A DNA stretch of 64,000 bases from Maledivibacter halophilus (GTDB taxonomy: Bacteria > Bacillota > Clostridia > Peptostreptococcales > Caminicellaceae). The notes below the pieces were generated by a model. It ran no database searches. It saw only the letters and a list, made by a program, of their open reading frames with translations, and was not told the origin of the DNA. Positions 35,734 to 46,671 of the stretch are shown here, one piece after another (position 1 is the first letter of the stretch; each line of letters opens with the position of its first letter). Both the position numbers and the translations under genes were made by a program. Location: contig NZ_FUZT01000002.1 in the NCBI RefSeq assembly GCF_900167445.1, forward strand, positions 248,001 through 312,000, in the 5' to 3' direction.

Positions 35734-35791
35734 ACTAATATAAATAGCTTCAAGGCTTAATTAAATTTGAATAAAAGATTTATTAATAATT

Positions 35792-35826
35792 CAAAAACAT
35801 CTTGAAGGAATTCAAGATGTTTTTGA
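35792..35826 (+). terminator. Intrinsic terminator of the lipoprotein gene
   Basis: AAAAACATCTTGAA pairs with TTCAAGATGTTTTT around GGAA. It lies just ahead of the response regulator. Confidence 0.75.
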
Positions 35827-35850
35827 TGTACTAAGATTGGAGGTATGCAT

Positions 35851-36546
35851 ATGAAACAAATATTAGTTATGGATGATGAAAAGGATATAAGAGCATTTAT
35901 TACTATCAATCTTAAAAGGGCAGGATATAGAGTTATAGAGGCTGGAACAGGAGAAGAAGCTCTGGATATAATATCTAATAATAATGATATAGATATAGCG
36001 GTATTAGATGTAATGCTCCCGGGTATAGATGGGTTTGAGGTTTGTAAAAAAATAAGAGAAAAGAACAAAGCAATGGGAATTATCATGCTTACTGCAAAAA
36101 CCCAGGAGGTAGATAAAATAAATGGACTTACAACGGGAGCCGATGATTATGTTGTAAAACCCTTTAGTCCCAGTGAATTGGTTGCAAGAATAGATGCTTT
36201 AAGCAGAAGAGTTGATCTAATAAAGGAAAATGCTTCAACAAAAGAGCTATTATCACCTCCCTTTAGAATGGATTTAACTGAACGGATGCTTTATAAAAAT
36301 GGTGAACCAGTAGAGTTAACAAAAATAGAATATCTAATTATGAAACTGTTTATTGAAAACGGTAATAAAGCTTTAAGTAGAAATTTCATCTTAGATGAAG
36401 TTTGGGGAGAAAATTATTTTGGAAATGAAAAGACAGTAGATGTAAATATAAGAAGGCTCAGACAAAAAATAGAGGATCAGCCTTCTGATCCAATATTTAT
36501 AGAGACTGTATGGGGTTATGGTTATAGATGGAGAAGGGAAGATTAA
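35851..36546 (+). CDS. OmpR-family response regulator
   Basis: 231 residues: receiver with phospho-Asp in AVLDVMLPGIDG near residue 53 and Lys in VVKPFSP, then a winged helix with EKTVDVNIRRLRQKIED. Start ATG 35851 lies 7 bases after TTGGAGG; ATG 35845 is too close. It is cotranscribed with the kinase, separated by one base. The target is unknown. Confidence 0.9.
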   Translation: MKQILVMDDEKDIRAFITINLKRAGYRVIEAGTGEEALDIISNNNDIDIAVLDVMLPGIDGFEVCKKIREKNKAMGIIMLTAKTQEVDKINGLTTGADDYVVKPFSPSELVARIDALSRRVDLIKENASTKELLSPPFRMDLTERMLYKNGEPVELTKIEYLIMKLFIENGNKALSRNFILDEVWGENYFGNEKTVDVNIRRLRQKIEDQPSDPIFIETVWGYGYRWRRED

Positions 36547-36547
36547 A

Positions 36548-37948
36548 TTGAAGGGCATAAAAAAAAGACTGTTTAAGAATTACATAGTCATAATTTTAAT
36601 CATACTATTTCTTTTTGAAGGTATGTTCATAATTTTGATTAGAAACTACTATTATAATAATATTGAGCAAAGTTTAAAGAATAGAGCATCACTTATCGGA
36701 GGTTTTTATAGTAAATATATTAATGGGGGATATTATTCCTTTGATAGGGATGTAAAGGAAATAGTTAATAATTTTTCCTTTGAAGAAAATGCAGAACTTC
36801 AAATTATAGATGTAAATGGAAGTATTATATATAGCTCCAGTGGCTTTAATATAGGAGAGAAAGTAAAAACCAAAGATTATAAAAATGCCATAGGTGGAGA
36901 AATATTTTCTTGGGTAGGTAAGAATAAAAATACAGATGAAAAAATTATGGCTGTTTCTGCTCCATTAAAAACACAAAGTGGCAGTATCCTAGGAATTATC
37001 AGATATATTACTACACTTGATATAGCTGATTCAATAATACAACAATGGATATTATTTTCTTTGATTATAATATTAATTATCGTATTCTTTGTCTTTATTT
37101 TGAGTTTGGCCTTTAGTAGATCCATAATTAATCCTATTAATGAGATTACAAATGTATCTAAAAAAATAGCAAAGGGACAATTGGGTGAGAGGATAGAAAA
37201 ACAATATAATGATGAGATTGGACAGCTGGCTGAGACAATTAATTACATGGCAGGAGAAATAGACAAGGTGCAGAAATTAAAAAATGAATTCATTTCCTCT
37301 ATTTCCCATGAACTTAGAACACCTCTTACATCCATAAAAGGATGGGGAGAAACAATTCTAACAGGAGAATTTAAAGATCAATCTGAAACGGAACAGGGAA
37401 TAAAAATAATTATTAAAGAAGCAAATAGATTGACCAAGATGGTTGAGGAATTATTGGATTTTTCTAAGCTTGAAAGTGGAAAGATAGTTCTTCAACTTGA
37501 TAATACAAATATAAAAAAGGAATTTGAAGAAGTGATATATATACTTGAATCAAGGGCAAAAAATAAAAAAATTGATATTAAATATGTATGTGATAGTACA
37601 ATATCAGAAATTTTAGCTGATAAAAACCGACTTAAACAGGTTTTTATAAATATACTAGATAATGCAATAAAATTTTCTCAAAATGGTAAAAGTGTTTTTA
37701 CAAGAATTTACGAGAAAAATGATTGTATTAATATTGAAATAGAAGATTATGGAATAGGCATTTCTAAAGAAGAAATCACAAAGGTATGCCAAAAATTTTA
37801 TAAAGTAAATCAAAACAAGTCTGGAAGTGGACTTGGATTAGCAATAAGCAATGAAATAATCAATCTTCATGGTGGAGAATTTAATATAGAAAGTGAAATG
37901 GGTAAAGGGACAAAGGTATTAATATCGTTACCCAAACCCAGTATTTAA
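36548..37948 (+). CDS. Sensor histidine kinase
   Basis: 466 residues: two membrane helices (about 12-34 and 168-190) around a 130-residue extracellular domain, HAMP, His in SISHELRTPLTSIKG near residue 262, and ATPase motifs NAIKFSQ, DYGIGIS and GSGLGLAI. There is no PAS domain, unlike the PhoR-like kinase. The start is probably TTG 36548, 1 base after the regulator stop with a purine-rich site upstream; an overlapping ATG 36518 would add ten residues. Confidence 0.88.
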   Translation: MKGIKKRLFKNYIVIILIILFLFEGMFIILIRNYYYNNIEQSLKNRASLIGGFYSKYINGGYYSFDRDVKEIVNNFSFEENAELQIIDVNGSIIYSSSGFNIGEKVKTKDYKNAIGGEIFSWVGKNKNTDEKIMAVSAPLKTQSGSILGIIRYITTLDIADSIIQQWILFSLIIILIIVFFVFILSLAFSRSIINPINEITNVSKKIAKGQLGERIEKQYNDEIGQLAETINYMAGEIDKVQKLKNEFISSISHELRTPLTSIKGWGETILTGEFKDQSETEQGIKIIIKEANRLTKMVEELLDFSKLESGKIVLQLDNTNIKKEFEEVIYILESRAKNKKIDIKYVCDSTISEILADKNRLKQVFINILDNAIKFSQNGKSVFTRIYEKNDCINIEIEDYGIGISKEEITKVCQKFYKVNQNKSGSGLGLAISNEIINLHGGEFNIESEMGKGTKVLISLPKPSI

Positions 37949-37949
37949 T

Positions 37950-37980
37950 AAAAACCCCCAATTTTTATCGGGGGTTTTTC
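37950..37980. terminator. Terminator between convergent genes
   Basis: AAAAACCCCC pairs with GGGGGTTTTT around AATTTTTATC. It serves the kinase and probably glyA from the other side. Confidence 0.9.
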
Positions 37981-37993
37981 AGCTAATCAGCTC

Positions 37994-39226
37994 TTATTCA
38001 TATAATGGGAATTTATCACAAAGAGCTTTAACTCTTTTTTTGGCTTGAGTCAAGTCCTTGTCTCTATTTTCTATAGTCCAGTTAATAATATCAGCTATTT
38101 CTATCATTTCTTCCTTACCAAAACCTCTAGTTGTAGTGGCAGGAGTACCAATTCTTATACCACTTGTAATGAAAGGACTTTCAGTTTCATTTGGTACAGT
38201 ATTTTTATTTGCTGTTATTCCTATTTCATCCAATAGATGTTCTGCTTTTTTCCCGGTTATGTTTTTATTTCTAAGGTCTATTAAAAGGAGATGATTATCA
38301 GTTCCACCGGAAACTATATTGAAACCTCTATCTTCAAGAGCTTTACTTAAGACTTTTGCGTTTTCAATAACTTTCTTTTGATATTCCTTAAATTCTTTAG
38401 ACATTGCTTCTTTAAAGCAAACGGCCTTTGCAGCTATAATATGCATTAGGGGACCGCCTTGAATTCCTGGGAAAATACTCTTATCAATAGCTTTTGCGTA
38501 TTGCTCTTTACACAAAATAGCTCCACCCCTAGGGCCTCTGAGGGTCTTATGAGTAGTAGTAGTAACAAAGTCTGCATAAGGTACTGGATTTGGATGAAGA
38601 TCAGCGGCAATTAGTCCCGCAATATGGGCCATATCAACCATTAAATATGCATCTACTTCATCACAAATTTCTCTAAATCTTTTAAAGTCAATTGTTCTAG
38701 CATAGGCACTTGCACCTGCAACAATCATTTTGGGTTTTTCCTTTAAAGCTATTTTTCTTAATTCATCATAATCAATATATCCCTCATCATTAACACCGTA
38801 AGAAATCACTTCATAGAGCTTTCCAGAGAAGTTTACTGGGCTGCCATGGGTTAAATGTCCACCATGGGAGAGATTCATACCTAAGATTTTATCACCAGGT
38901 TCTAAGAAAGCAAAATAAACCGCCATATTAGCCTGAGAGCCTGAGTGGGGTTGTACATTTGCATGCTCTGCTCCAAATAAATCTTTTAGTCTATTTCGAG
39001 CTAGATTTTCGGCAATATCTACATATTCACAGCCGCCATAATATCTTTTATTAGGATATCCTTCAGCATATTTATTGGTGAGTTGGGAACCCATAGCTTC
39101 CATTACGGCCTTGCTGGTGAAGTTTTCTGAAGCTATCATTTCGATTTTATTTGATTGACGGTCCATTTCCAATTTAATACTTTCATAAACTTCTGGGTCT
39201 TGTCCTTTGATTGAATCCAGATTCAT
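37994..39226 (-). CDS. glyA: Serine hydroxymethyltransferase
   Basis: 410-residue PLP enzyme interconverting serine and glycine with tetrahydrofolate, in the cytoplasm. The PLP lysine lies in [14 protein letters not shown] near residue 226. Other signatures are [23 protein letters not shown] and the [10 protein letters not shown] region. The length is typical. The start has GGGAG 9 bases upstream. It is monocistronic; I see no glycine riboswitch in the 440-bp upstream gap. Confidence 0.96.
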   Translation of the reverse strand: MNLDSIKGQDPEVYESIKLEMDRQSNKIEMIASENFTSKAVMEAMGSQLTNKYAEGYPNKRYYGGCEYVDIAENLARNRLKDLFGAEHANVQPHSGSQANMAVYFAFLEPGDKILGMNLSHGGHLTHGSPVNFSGKLYEVISYGVNDEGYIDYDELRKIALKEKPKMIVAGASAYARTIDFKRFREICDEVDAYLMVDMAHIAGLIAADLHPNPVPYADFVTTTTHKTLRGPRGGAILCKEQYAKAIDKSIFPGIQGGPLMHIIAAKAVCFKEAMSKEFKEYQKKVIENAKVLSKALEDRGFNIVSGGTDNHLLLIDLRNKNITGKKAEHLLDEIGITANKNTVPNETESPFITSGIRIGTPATTTRGFGKEEMIEIADIINWTIENRDKDLTQAKKRVKALCDKFPLYE

Positions 39227-39584
39227 TAAAACACTCCCTTTATTTAGTATTTTAAATTACATATGTATAGATTTACACACTATTATCTTATCAATAATTT
39301 TATCAAATATAAACAAGAATATAAATTAATTTTTATATAAATTTCGACAAGAAAACAAAAAGAAGTTTGAATAATATAGGTTTAACAGTTCCATAAATTA
39401 GTTTTAGTAGGGAATCAATGTCCTATTCACTGAATAAAAGAAAAAATTTCATCAAATACCATAAAGGATTTAGTAGAATAAATATAGAAATTGTATATAA
39501 TCGTAAATAGGAAAAGATGTTCCATGTTGTATGTTGAATTGTTGCTAGGGATAAGTTTTCATGTGTTTTTATTAAATGATGTCT

Positions 39585-39651
39585 AAAAGAATGACCCAAA
39601 TCCTTAGAACTTGGAACTTAGAACTACAAAGCGTCGTTAGACTGCTTTGTT
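39585..39651. repeat. Foldback repeat family 2, copy 2
   Basis: Contains AAGAATGACCC, a CTTAGAACTTGGAACTTAGA run and a terminal AAAGCGTC..GACTGCTTT hairpin. It abuts the addB start region. The rest of 39227-39584 shows only a degenerate GTTCCATGTTGTATGTTG left-arm relic near 39522. Confidence 0.6.
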
Positions 39652-39665
39652 AATGGGGTGATATT

Positions 39666-42600
39666 ATGATAATTAGATATATATTTGGCAGAGCAGGAAG
39701 TGGAAAAACAAGGAGAATTTTTGAAGAGATAAAGTATAAATTGAAGCAGGGAGGTCAGCATAAACTTTTGTTATTAGTACCTGAGCAGTTTACCCTTCAA
39801 ACAGAATTCGATCTTATAAAGTCAAATGAACTTCCTGGAATAATGAGGGTAGAGGTTATTAGCTTTGAAAGACTTGCCTATAAAGTCTTTGATGAAGTTG
39901 GTGGACTTAAGAAAATAGATATAAATGAACTTGGAAAAATAATGGTTTTAAAAAGGCTTTTTGATAATCATTCAAAGGAGCTTGAAGTCTATACAAAGGC
40001 CAGTAGAAAGGAAGGCTTTTTAGAAAATTTTTGTGCTTTAATTACTGAACTGAAGAGAAATGACATATATCCTGAAGTAATTAAGGAAGTATTGGAATCC
40101 TTCGAGGAAGAAAATATGCTTACTAGGAAGCTTAAGGATATTGGATTTATGTATGGCAAATTTAATGAATATATGGATGGAAGGTATACCGATGAAGAAG
40201 ATAAAATTAGTATGCTTATAGATAAGATAGATGAGACTAGATTTTTAGATAAAGCGGAGATTTGGCTGGATGGATTTAGCGGTTTTACATCCCAGGAATA
40301 TAGGGTTTTAGAAAAACTAATTTTAAAGTGCCAAAAAGTCAATATAGCTTTAACCAGGAATACCAATGATGGGGCTAAGGATAAAAATTTATTTGGTCCA
40401 ACCAACGAAACCTTTAAAAAAATTAGAGAAATAGCATATAGACATAATATTAAGGAAACCCAAACGGTTTTAGAGATAGAGCAAAATAAACCTTCAGAGC
40501 TTAAACACCTGGAAAAGCAAATTTATGCATTTCCCTATAATAAATACGGCAAAGCTGTAGAGAATATTGAAATGTTTTCCGGCACAAATCAGTATACAGA
40601 GATTGAAAATGTTGCATGCAAAATTGTTTCATTAGTAAGGGATAACAAATACAGATGGAAGGATATTGCACTGGTAAATGGAGACATGGAGACCTATGGA
40701 CTTACTATAAAGAGGGTTTTTAGTGAATATGAGATTCCCTTTTTTATAGATGAAAAAAGAAGCATAATGAATAATCCAATAATAAAGTTAATATTATCAT
40801 CCTTGGACATATTGAGTAGAAATTATAAATATGATGATGTTTTTAGATTCATAAAAACGGGATTTTGTGCTTTAAATAAGAATGAAGGAGAAAGATTAGA
40901 AAACTTTGTTTTAAAAGCTGGTATTGAAGGAAGTAAATGGTTGAATGATTTTCAGTACCAGGGAGAAGAGCCTGAAGAACTTTCTCAGATAAATGAAATT
41001 CGAAAGAAATTTATAACTCCATTTATAGATATAAAGGAGAAGCTAAAGGGCAGAAAAACAATTTCTGAGTTCAGTAATTATTTATTTGAGTTTTTGTCTA
41101 TTTTAGAGGTTGAAGAAAAACTTGATATATGGATAGAAGTTTTAAAGGAAAAGGGAAAACTTGAATATGTAAATGAATATACACAAATATGGAATACTGT
41201 TATGGAAGTTTTAAATCAACTAGTTGAAATACTAGGGGATACAAAGGTGAATGTAGGAGAGTATAAAAGAATTCTTGAAGCTGGTTTTTCCCAATATAAA
41301 GTAGGTATTATACCTCCAACAATTGATCAGGTATTGGTTGGAAACCTTGATAGATCAAGAAGCCATAATATAAAAGCACTTTTCCTTGTGGGAGTAAACG
41401 ATGGAATTCTACCTTCTGGTCAAAATGATGATGGACTTTTGCTGGATGAAGAAAAAATATTGGTTAAAGAAAAAGGGATACCATTATTATCTGATAATGA
41501 AACAAAACTAAAGGAAGAGGAGTTTTCGATCTATACTAGTTTGTCAAAGCCGTCGGAATATCTTTGGATAAGCTATGCACTATCGGACCCAGAGGGAAAG
41601 GCCTTAAGACCTTCTATATTAATTGAAAAAATAAGAAAAATTTACCCAAGATTGCAAACAGAAAGTGATATAGTTAAGGGAAGTATTGAATTAGATAAAA
41701 AAAGGCAACTAAATTTAGTTTCTATGCCGGGGCCTACATTTAAATATTTAATAGAAAATTTAAGGCTTAAAATAGACGATAATCCTACTTTGGAGCTTTG
41801 GGATGAAGTTTATTATTGGTATTATAACAATAGAAAGTGGGATGATAGACGGAATATGATGATAGAAGGGCTTTTCCATAATAATCAGGAGGATTACATA
41901 GGTGAAGAAAAGGCGAAAAGTTTGTACAGTATTCCACTAAAATCAAGTATATCAAGACTTGAAAAATTTGTTAACTGTCCCTTTGCCCATTTTATAGGCT
42001 ATGGACTAAATCCAAAGGAGAGAAAAGAATATAAAATCAGTAATCCCGATATAGGAAGGCTATTCCATGATTCTATGGAGAATTTTGCAAAAAAGCTATC
42101 CATGGAAAATTTAAAATGGAAGGATATAGATAAAGAGAAATGCGAAGAAATTGTTGAAAAAATTGTAGAAGAACTGGCTCCAAATTTTGGATATAATATA
42201 TTGGAGAGCAGCTATAGATATAGATATCTTGTTAATAAATTGAAAAGAGTTAGTAAGAGAGCTGCCTGGACTTTAACTGAACATATAAAAAGGGGAGAAT
42301 TTACTCCAGCCTTGTATGAGGTTGAATTTGGTGAAGGGGATTTCAGTATGATTCCTCCAATTATAATTGAGCTTCCAGATGGGAACCAAATTAAACTTGA
42401 GGGAAGAATAGACAGAGTGGATATGTTGAAAAATGAAGATGGCAGCTATGTAAAAATAATTGACTACAAATCCGGAAATAAAAAATTTAGCTTATCCGAT
42501 GTATATTATGGACTTCAAATACAGCTTATCGTTTATCTTGATGCTGTACTTAAAAGTAAGGATAAGCTGAGGTTTGATGAGGCCCATCCTGGGGGAGTCT

Positions 42601-43082
42601 TTTATTTTAAGCTGGATGATCCCATAATAGAGTCCGATGACGATGATACAGAAGCCATAGAAAGGGAAATAATGAAAAAGCTCAAAATGGATGGTATTGT
42701 CACAAAGGATATAAGAGTGGCAAAGGCTATGGATAGAGATATAGAGGCAGAAAAAAGTTCATTGATTATTCCAGCTAATTTAAAGAAGGATGGAAGCTTC
42801 AGTAAAAATTCATCTGTTATAGAAGAAGCAGATATTTACCATCTTATAAAACATGTTAGAAATCTTGTAATTGAAATAGCAGGTGAAATATTGAAGGGGA
42901 ATATAAAAATACAGCCATGTAAAATCGATAATAATATTTCCTGCAGCTATTGTCAGTATAATTCAATTTGTCAGTTTGATAGAAATTTTGAAAATAACGA
43001 ATTCAGAAACATAAAAAAATTAAAGGATGAAGAGGTTTTAAGAAAAATAAAAGCTGAGGATAAGGGGGATGAAAATGCCTAA
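39666..43082 (+). CDS. addB: Helicase-exonuclease AddAB, subunit B
   Basis: 1138 residues. With AddA it processes double-strand DNA ends for recombination. Walker A-like GRAGSGKTRR lies at residues 8-17. The C-terminal RecB-type nuclease carries IIDYKSG near residue 932. The 4Fe-4S clamp uses one Cys in FVNCPFAHF (near 770) and three in CSYCQYNSIC near the C-terminus. This is the first gene of a four-gene DNA-end operon. GGGGTG precedes ATG 39666. Confidence 0.96.
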   Translation: MIIRYIFGRAGSGKTRRIFEEIKYKLKQGGQHKLLLLVPEQFTLQTEFDLIKSNELPGIMRVEVISFERLAYKVFDEVGGLKKIDINELGKIMVLKRLFDNHSKELEVYTKASRKEGFLENFCALITELKRNDIYPEVIKEVLESFEEENMLTRKLKDIGFMYGKFNEYMDGRYTDEEDKISMLIDKIDETRFLDKAEIWLDGFSGFTSQEYRVLEKLILKCQKVNIALTRNTNDGAKDKNLFGPTNETFKKIREIAYRHNIKETQTVLEIEQNKPSELKHLEKQIYAFPYNKYGKAVENIEMFSGTNQYTEIENVACKIVSLVRDNKYRWKDIALVNGDMETYGLTIKRVFSEYEIPFFIDEKRSIMNNPIIKLILSSLDILSRNYKYDDVFRFIKTGFCALNKNEGERLENFVLKAGIEGSKWLNDFQYQGEEPEELSQINEIRKKFITPFIDIKEKLKGRKTISEFSNYLFEFLSILEVEEKLDIWIEVLKEKGKLEYVNEYTQIWNTVMEVLNQLVEILGDTKVNVGEYKRILEAGFSQYKVGIIPPTIDQVLVGNLDRSRSHNIKALFLVGVNDGILPSGQNDDGLLLDEEKILVKEKGIPLLSDNETKLKEEEFSIYTSLSKPSEYLWISYALSDPEGKALRPSILIEKIRKIYPRLQTESDIVKGSIELDKKRQLNLVSMPGPTFKYLIENLRLKIDDNPTLELWDEVYYWYYNNRKWDDRRNMMIEGLFHNNQEDYIGEEKAKSLYSIPLKSSISRLEKFVNCPFAHFIGYGLNPKERKEYKISNPDIGRLFHDSMENFAKKLSMENLKWKDIDKEKCEEIVEKIVEELAPNFGYNILESSYRYRYLVNKLKRVSKRAAWTLTEHIKRGEFTPALYEVEFGEGDFSMIPPIIIELPDGNQIKLEGRIDRVDMLKNEDGSYVKIIDYKSGNKKFSLSDVYYGLQIQLIVYLDAVLKSKDKLRFDEAHPGGVFYFKLDDPIIESDDDDTEAIEREIMKKLKMDGIVTKDIRVAKAMDRDIEAEKSSLIIPANLKKDGSFSKNSSVIEEADIYHLIKHVRNLVIEIAGEILKGNIKIQPCKIDNNISCSYCQYNSICQFDRNFENNEFRNIKKLKDEEVLRKIKAEDKGDENA

Positions 43083-46000
43083 ATGGACTAAGGAACAGGA
43101 AAAAGCCATAAATATAAGGGGCAAAAACCTTTTAGTATCAGCTGCTGCGGGCTCTGGTAAAACAGCAGTTTTAGTAGAAAGAATAATAAAGCTCATTACT
43201 GAAGATATGATAGATATAAATAAACTCTTAATAGTAACCTTTACCAATGCTGCTGCAGGAGAAATGAGGGAAAGAATACTAGATGCAATAATAAAAGAAA
43301 TAGAAAATGGCTCAAAGTATGAAGAGCATTTGAGAAGGCAAATTACTTTGCTCGGTAGATCATATATAACTACTTTACACTCCTTTTGTATAGATATTGC
43401 AAGAAGAAATTTTCATTTAGTGGATATAGACCCATCCTTTAGAATAGGAGATATGACTGAAACTAGCATATTGATCGAAGAAACTTTAGAAGAACTTTTA
43501 GAAGATGAATACAAAGAAGCAAATGAGTATTTTATTGAGCTGGTTGAAGGCTTTGGAGGAAACAGAGAAGATGTGAAGTTTAGAGAACTGATCCTTAAAA
43601 TCTATGGATTTATTCAAAGTAAACCCTATCCTGAAAAATGGCTTAAGGAAAGTATAGAACAATTTAATATGACAAAGGAAGAATTTGAAAAAAGCCTATG
43701 GATAGAAACTATAAAGGGAAGCATAGAGATTGAACTAAAGGGGTCAAAGGATCTCATAGAAGGTGCTATAGAGCTTTGTAATAAAATAAATGGACCTAAG
43801 GAATATGAAGAAGCTTTAATACAAGATAAAAATATTTTAGAAAATCTTATCAGCGGTCTTAACACAAGTCTTGAAAAATTTTATGAAAATGCCAATAACG
43901 TAGTTTATCCAAAGCTTAAGACGATTCGTGGAAATAGAAAAATGGAGATAGATGAGAACTTGCAAAATGAAGTAAAGGAACTTAGGAATAAATATAAGGA
44001 TAATATTAAATCTATAAAAGAAAAGATTTTAGTTAAAAGCTTTGATGAGTATTTAAATCAAATTAATGCAATGTATCCTACAATGAAATATCTTAGTGAG
44101 TTGATAATACAATTTGGTAATAGATATAGTGAAAAAAAACTCGATAAAGGAATATTGGATTTTAATGATTTAGAGCACTATGCTTTAAAAATATTAGAAA
44201 ATCAGGAGGTCCAAAGGGAATATAAAAAGAAATTCCAGCATATTTTTGTGGATGAATATCAGGATAGCAATATTGTACAGGAAACAATTCTAAACCGTAT
44301 AAAAAGGGAAAATAATTTGTTTATGGTAGGGGATGTAAAGCAGAGTATATATAGATTTAGACTGGCGGACCCTTCACTTTTTATTGAAAAGTATACAGGT
44401 TATCAAAGAGAAGATGGAGATTTAAATCAAAGAATAGACTTATCTCAAAACTTCAGAACCAGGGTAGAGATTTTAGAAGGAATTAATTATCTATTTAAAA
44501 ACATCATGTCAAAAAATTTGGGAGAGATAGATTATACAGAAAATGCCTATTTATATAAGGGCTTGGACTTTGAAGATATTCCAAATCCCAATATAGAATT
44601 AAATATAATAGAAGATATGGTGGATTCTTCAGAGGAAACTTTGGAAGAATTAGAGGAAATGTCTAAAGTTGAGACAGAAGCAAGATTTGTTGTAAATAAA
44701 ATAAAAGCATTGATTCGACAAAAGACCTATAATCCTAAGATAAAGGAATATAGAAATATTGAATACAAGGACATAGTCATTCTCCTTAGATCACCTAAAG
44801 TATGGGCTCCGATATTTTTAGAAGTTTTTATTAAAGAAGGGATACCGGTATATGCCGATGACAACTCTGGGTATTTTGATACCATTGAGATAAATATGTT
44901 TCTGGATATTCTTAAACTAATAGACAATAAAAGACAGGATATTCCACTGCTTGGTGTTATGAGATCTCTAATAGGCGGTTTTACTATCGAAGAATTAATA
45001 AAGATAAGGCTAGGGAACATGGAAGGAAGCTATTATGAAGCTATAGAGGATTATATTTTAAACAATGATGATATGCTTAAATTAAAGCTTAAAGAATTTT
45101 TAGATAAATTAGAAGGATGGTCGGTTGAGGCAAGGTATCTAAAGCTGGATGAATTCATATGGAAGCTCCTTATGGAAACAGGATATTATCACTATGTTGG
45201 AGCGATGCCAGGAGGAATACAAAGACAAGCAAACCTAAGGATATTAGTGGATAGAGCAAGTCAATTTGAAAAAAGTGCAATAAACGGTTTATTTCTCTTT
45301 TTAAGGTTTATAGATAGACTTACTAAGAGTAAAGGCGATATGGGCAGCGCAAAAACCTTGGGAGAAAACGAAAATGTAGTTAGAATTATGAGTATCCATA
45401 AAAGCAAGGGTTTGGAGTTTCCCGTTGTTATATGCAGTGGAATGGGAAAAAACTTCAATCTTAAGGATATACAGCAGGATATATTACTTCATAAGGATCT
45501 GGGCCTGGGACCTAAATTTGTGGACATAGAAAAGAGAATATATAATCAAACACTTCCCCAATTGGCCATAAGAAGAAAGATGAAGATTGAAAATCTATCG
45601 GAGGAAATGAGGATTCTTTATGTTGCACTAACCAGGGCTATAGATAAATTAATACTTGTTGGTTCAGTAAAGGAATTGGAAAGGGAATCAAAGAAATGGC
45701 TTAGGGGTACAGCCCTTCACAATCTGGTTAAGGGGCGTTCATATCTTGATTGGATATGCTCATCTCTGGCAAAGCATAAGGATGGTGAAGCTATAAGGCA
45801 GCTTGGAAAGGCTTTGTTTGATGAGGATTCAATTGAAAGTAACGAAAAATCAAGATGGACAATTAATCTTATAAATAAAAAAGAAATATTCTTTGAAGAA
45901 GCTGAAAAAATTCAAAGCAGTAAAGAATATAGAAGAAAGCTTGAGGAATTTCAGCTTGAAATAGAGCCAAAATATAAAGATATTATTGAAGAGCGTTTTA

Positions 46001-46671
46001 GATGGGAATATCCAAACAAATGTGATATAGGTATACCGTCGAAGCTTGCTGTAAGCGATATAAAGAAGGCTTCGGTAAGGAATATGAATGACATAGTGTA
46101 TAAAATACCTTCTTTAGTAAAAAAACCAAAATTCATAGAAGGTAAAAGGAAATTTACAAAGGCTGAGACGGGTACTATTATACACTTTGTAATGCAGCAT
46201 GTGGACTTGAAAAAAGTAAATAGTATAAATGAAATAAAGGAAGAAATAGACATTATGGTTACAAAGGAGCTTTTGACATATGAAGAAGCCGAGATAGTTA
46301 ATCCGGAAAAGATACTAAGATTTTTTGAAAGCTCTATAGGAAAAAGAATATTAAAATCCCATAGAATATACAGGGAAGCTCCCTTTATTTTAAAAAAGAA
46401 GGCTGCTGATGTAATAGAAGATCTGGAGGATTGCACAGAAGAGCTGCTCATACAGGGGATTGTTGACTGCTATTTTGAAGAAGATGACGATCTTGTGTTA
46501 ATAGATTACAAGACGGGAAGTGTTTTTGATGGAAATATTGAAAGATTATTAAGAAGATATAAAGTCCAGATGGAATTATACAGGGAAGCCCTCCAGGTGA
46601 TTACCAGAAAAAGGGTAAAGGAAAGCTATATTTATTTGTTCGATATAGATAAAGAGGTGAAGATAAATTGA
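43075..46671 (+). CDS. addA: Helicase-exonuclease AddAB, subunit A
   Basis: 1198-residue UvrD-type 3'-5' helicase with a nuclease domain. Walker A is AAAGSGKTAVL near residue 26, motif II VDEYQD near residue 398, and motif VI region RILYVALTRAID. The C-terminal nuclease has VLIDYKTG near residue 1143. ATG 43075 is 6 bases after GGGGG and overlaps the addB stop by 8 bases. It is translationally coupled and forms the AddAB motor. Confidence 0.96.
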   Translation: MPKWTKEQEKAINIRGKNLLVSAAAGSGKTAVLVERIIKLITEDMIDINKLLIVTFTNAAAGEMRERILDAIIKEIENGSKYEEHLRRQITLLGRSYITTLHSFCIDIARRNFHLVDIDPSFRIGDMTETSILIEETLEELLEDEYKEANEYFIELVEGFGGNREDVKFRELILKIYGFIQSKPYPEKWLKESIEQFNMTKEEFEKSLWIETIKGSIEIELKGSKDLIEGAIELCNKINGPKEYEEALIQDKNILENLISGLNTSLEKFYENANNVVYPKLKTIRGNRKMEIDENLQNEVKELRNKYKDNIKSIKEKILVKSFDEYLNQINAMYPTMKYLSELIIQFGNRYSEKKLDKGILDFNDLEHYALKILENQEVQREYKKKFQHIFVDEYQDSNIVQETILNRIKRENNLFMVGDVKQSIYRFRLADPSLFIEKYTGYQREDGDLNQRIDLSQNFRTRVEILEGINYLFKNIMSKNLGEIDYTENAYLYKGLDFEDIPNPNIELNIIEDMVDSSEETLEELEEMSKVETEARFVVNKIKALIRQKTYNPKIKEYRNIEYKDIVILLRSPKVWAPIFLEVFIKEGIPVYADDNSGYFDTIEINMFLDILKLIDNKRQDIPLLGVMRSLIGGFTIEELIKIRLGNMEGSYYEAIEDYILNNDDMLKLKLKEFLDKLEGWSVEARYLKLDEFIWKLLMETGYYHYVGAMPGGIQRQANLRILVDRASQFEKSAINGLFLFLRFIDRLTKSKGDMGSAKTLGENENVVRIMSIHKSKGLEFPVVICSGMGKNFNLKDIQQDILLHKDLGLGPKFVDIEKRIYNQTLPQLAIRRKMKIENLSEEMRILYVALTRAIDKLILVGSVKELERESKKWLRGTALHNLVKGRSYLDWICSSLAKHKDGEAIRQLGKALFDEDSIESNEKSRWTINLINKKEIFFEEAEKIQSSKEYRRKLEEFQLEIEPKYKDIIEERFRWEYPNKCDIGIPSKLAVSDIKKASVRNMNDIVYKIPSLVKKPKFIEGKRKFTKAETGTIIHFVMQHVDLKKVNSINEIKEEIDIMVTKELLTYEEAEIVNPEKILRFFESSIGKRILKSHRIYREAPFILKKKAADVIEDLEDCTEELLIQGIVDCYFEEDDDLVLIDYKTGSVFDGNIERLLRRYKVQMELYREALQVITRKRVKESYIYLFDIDKEVKIN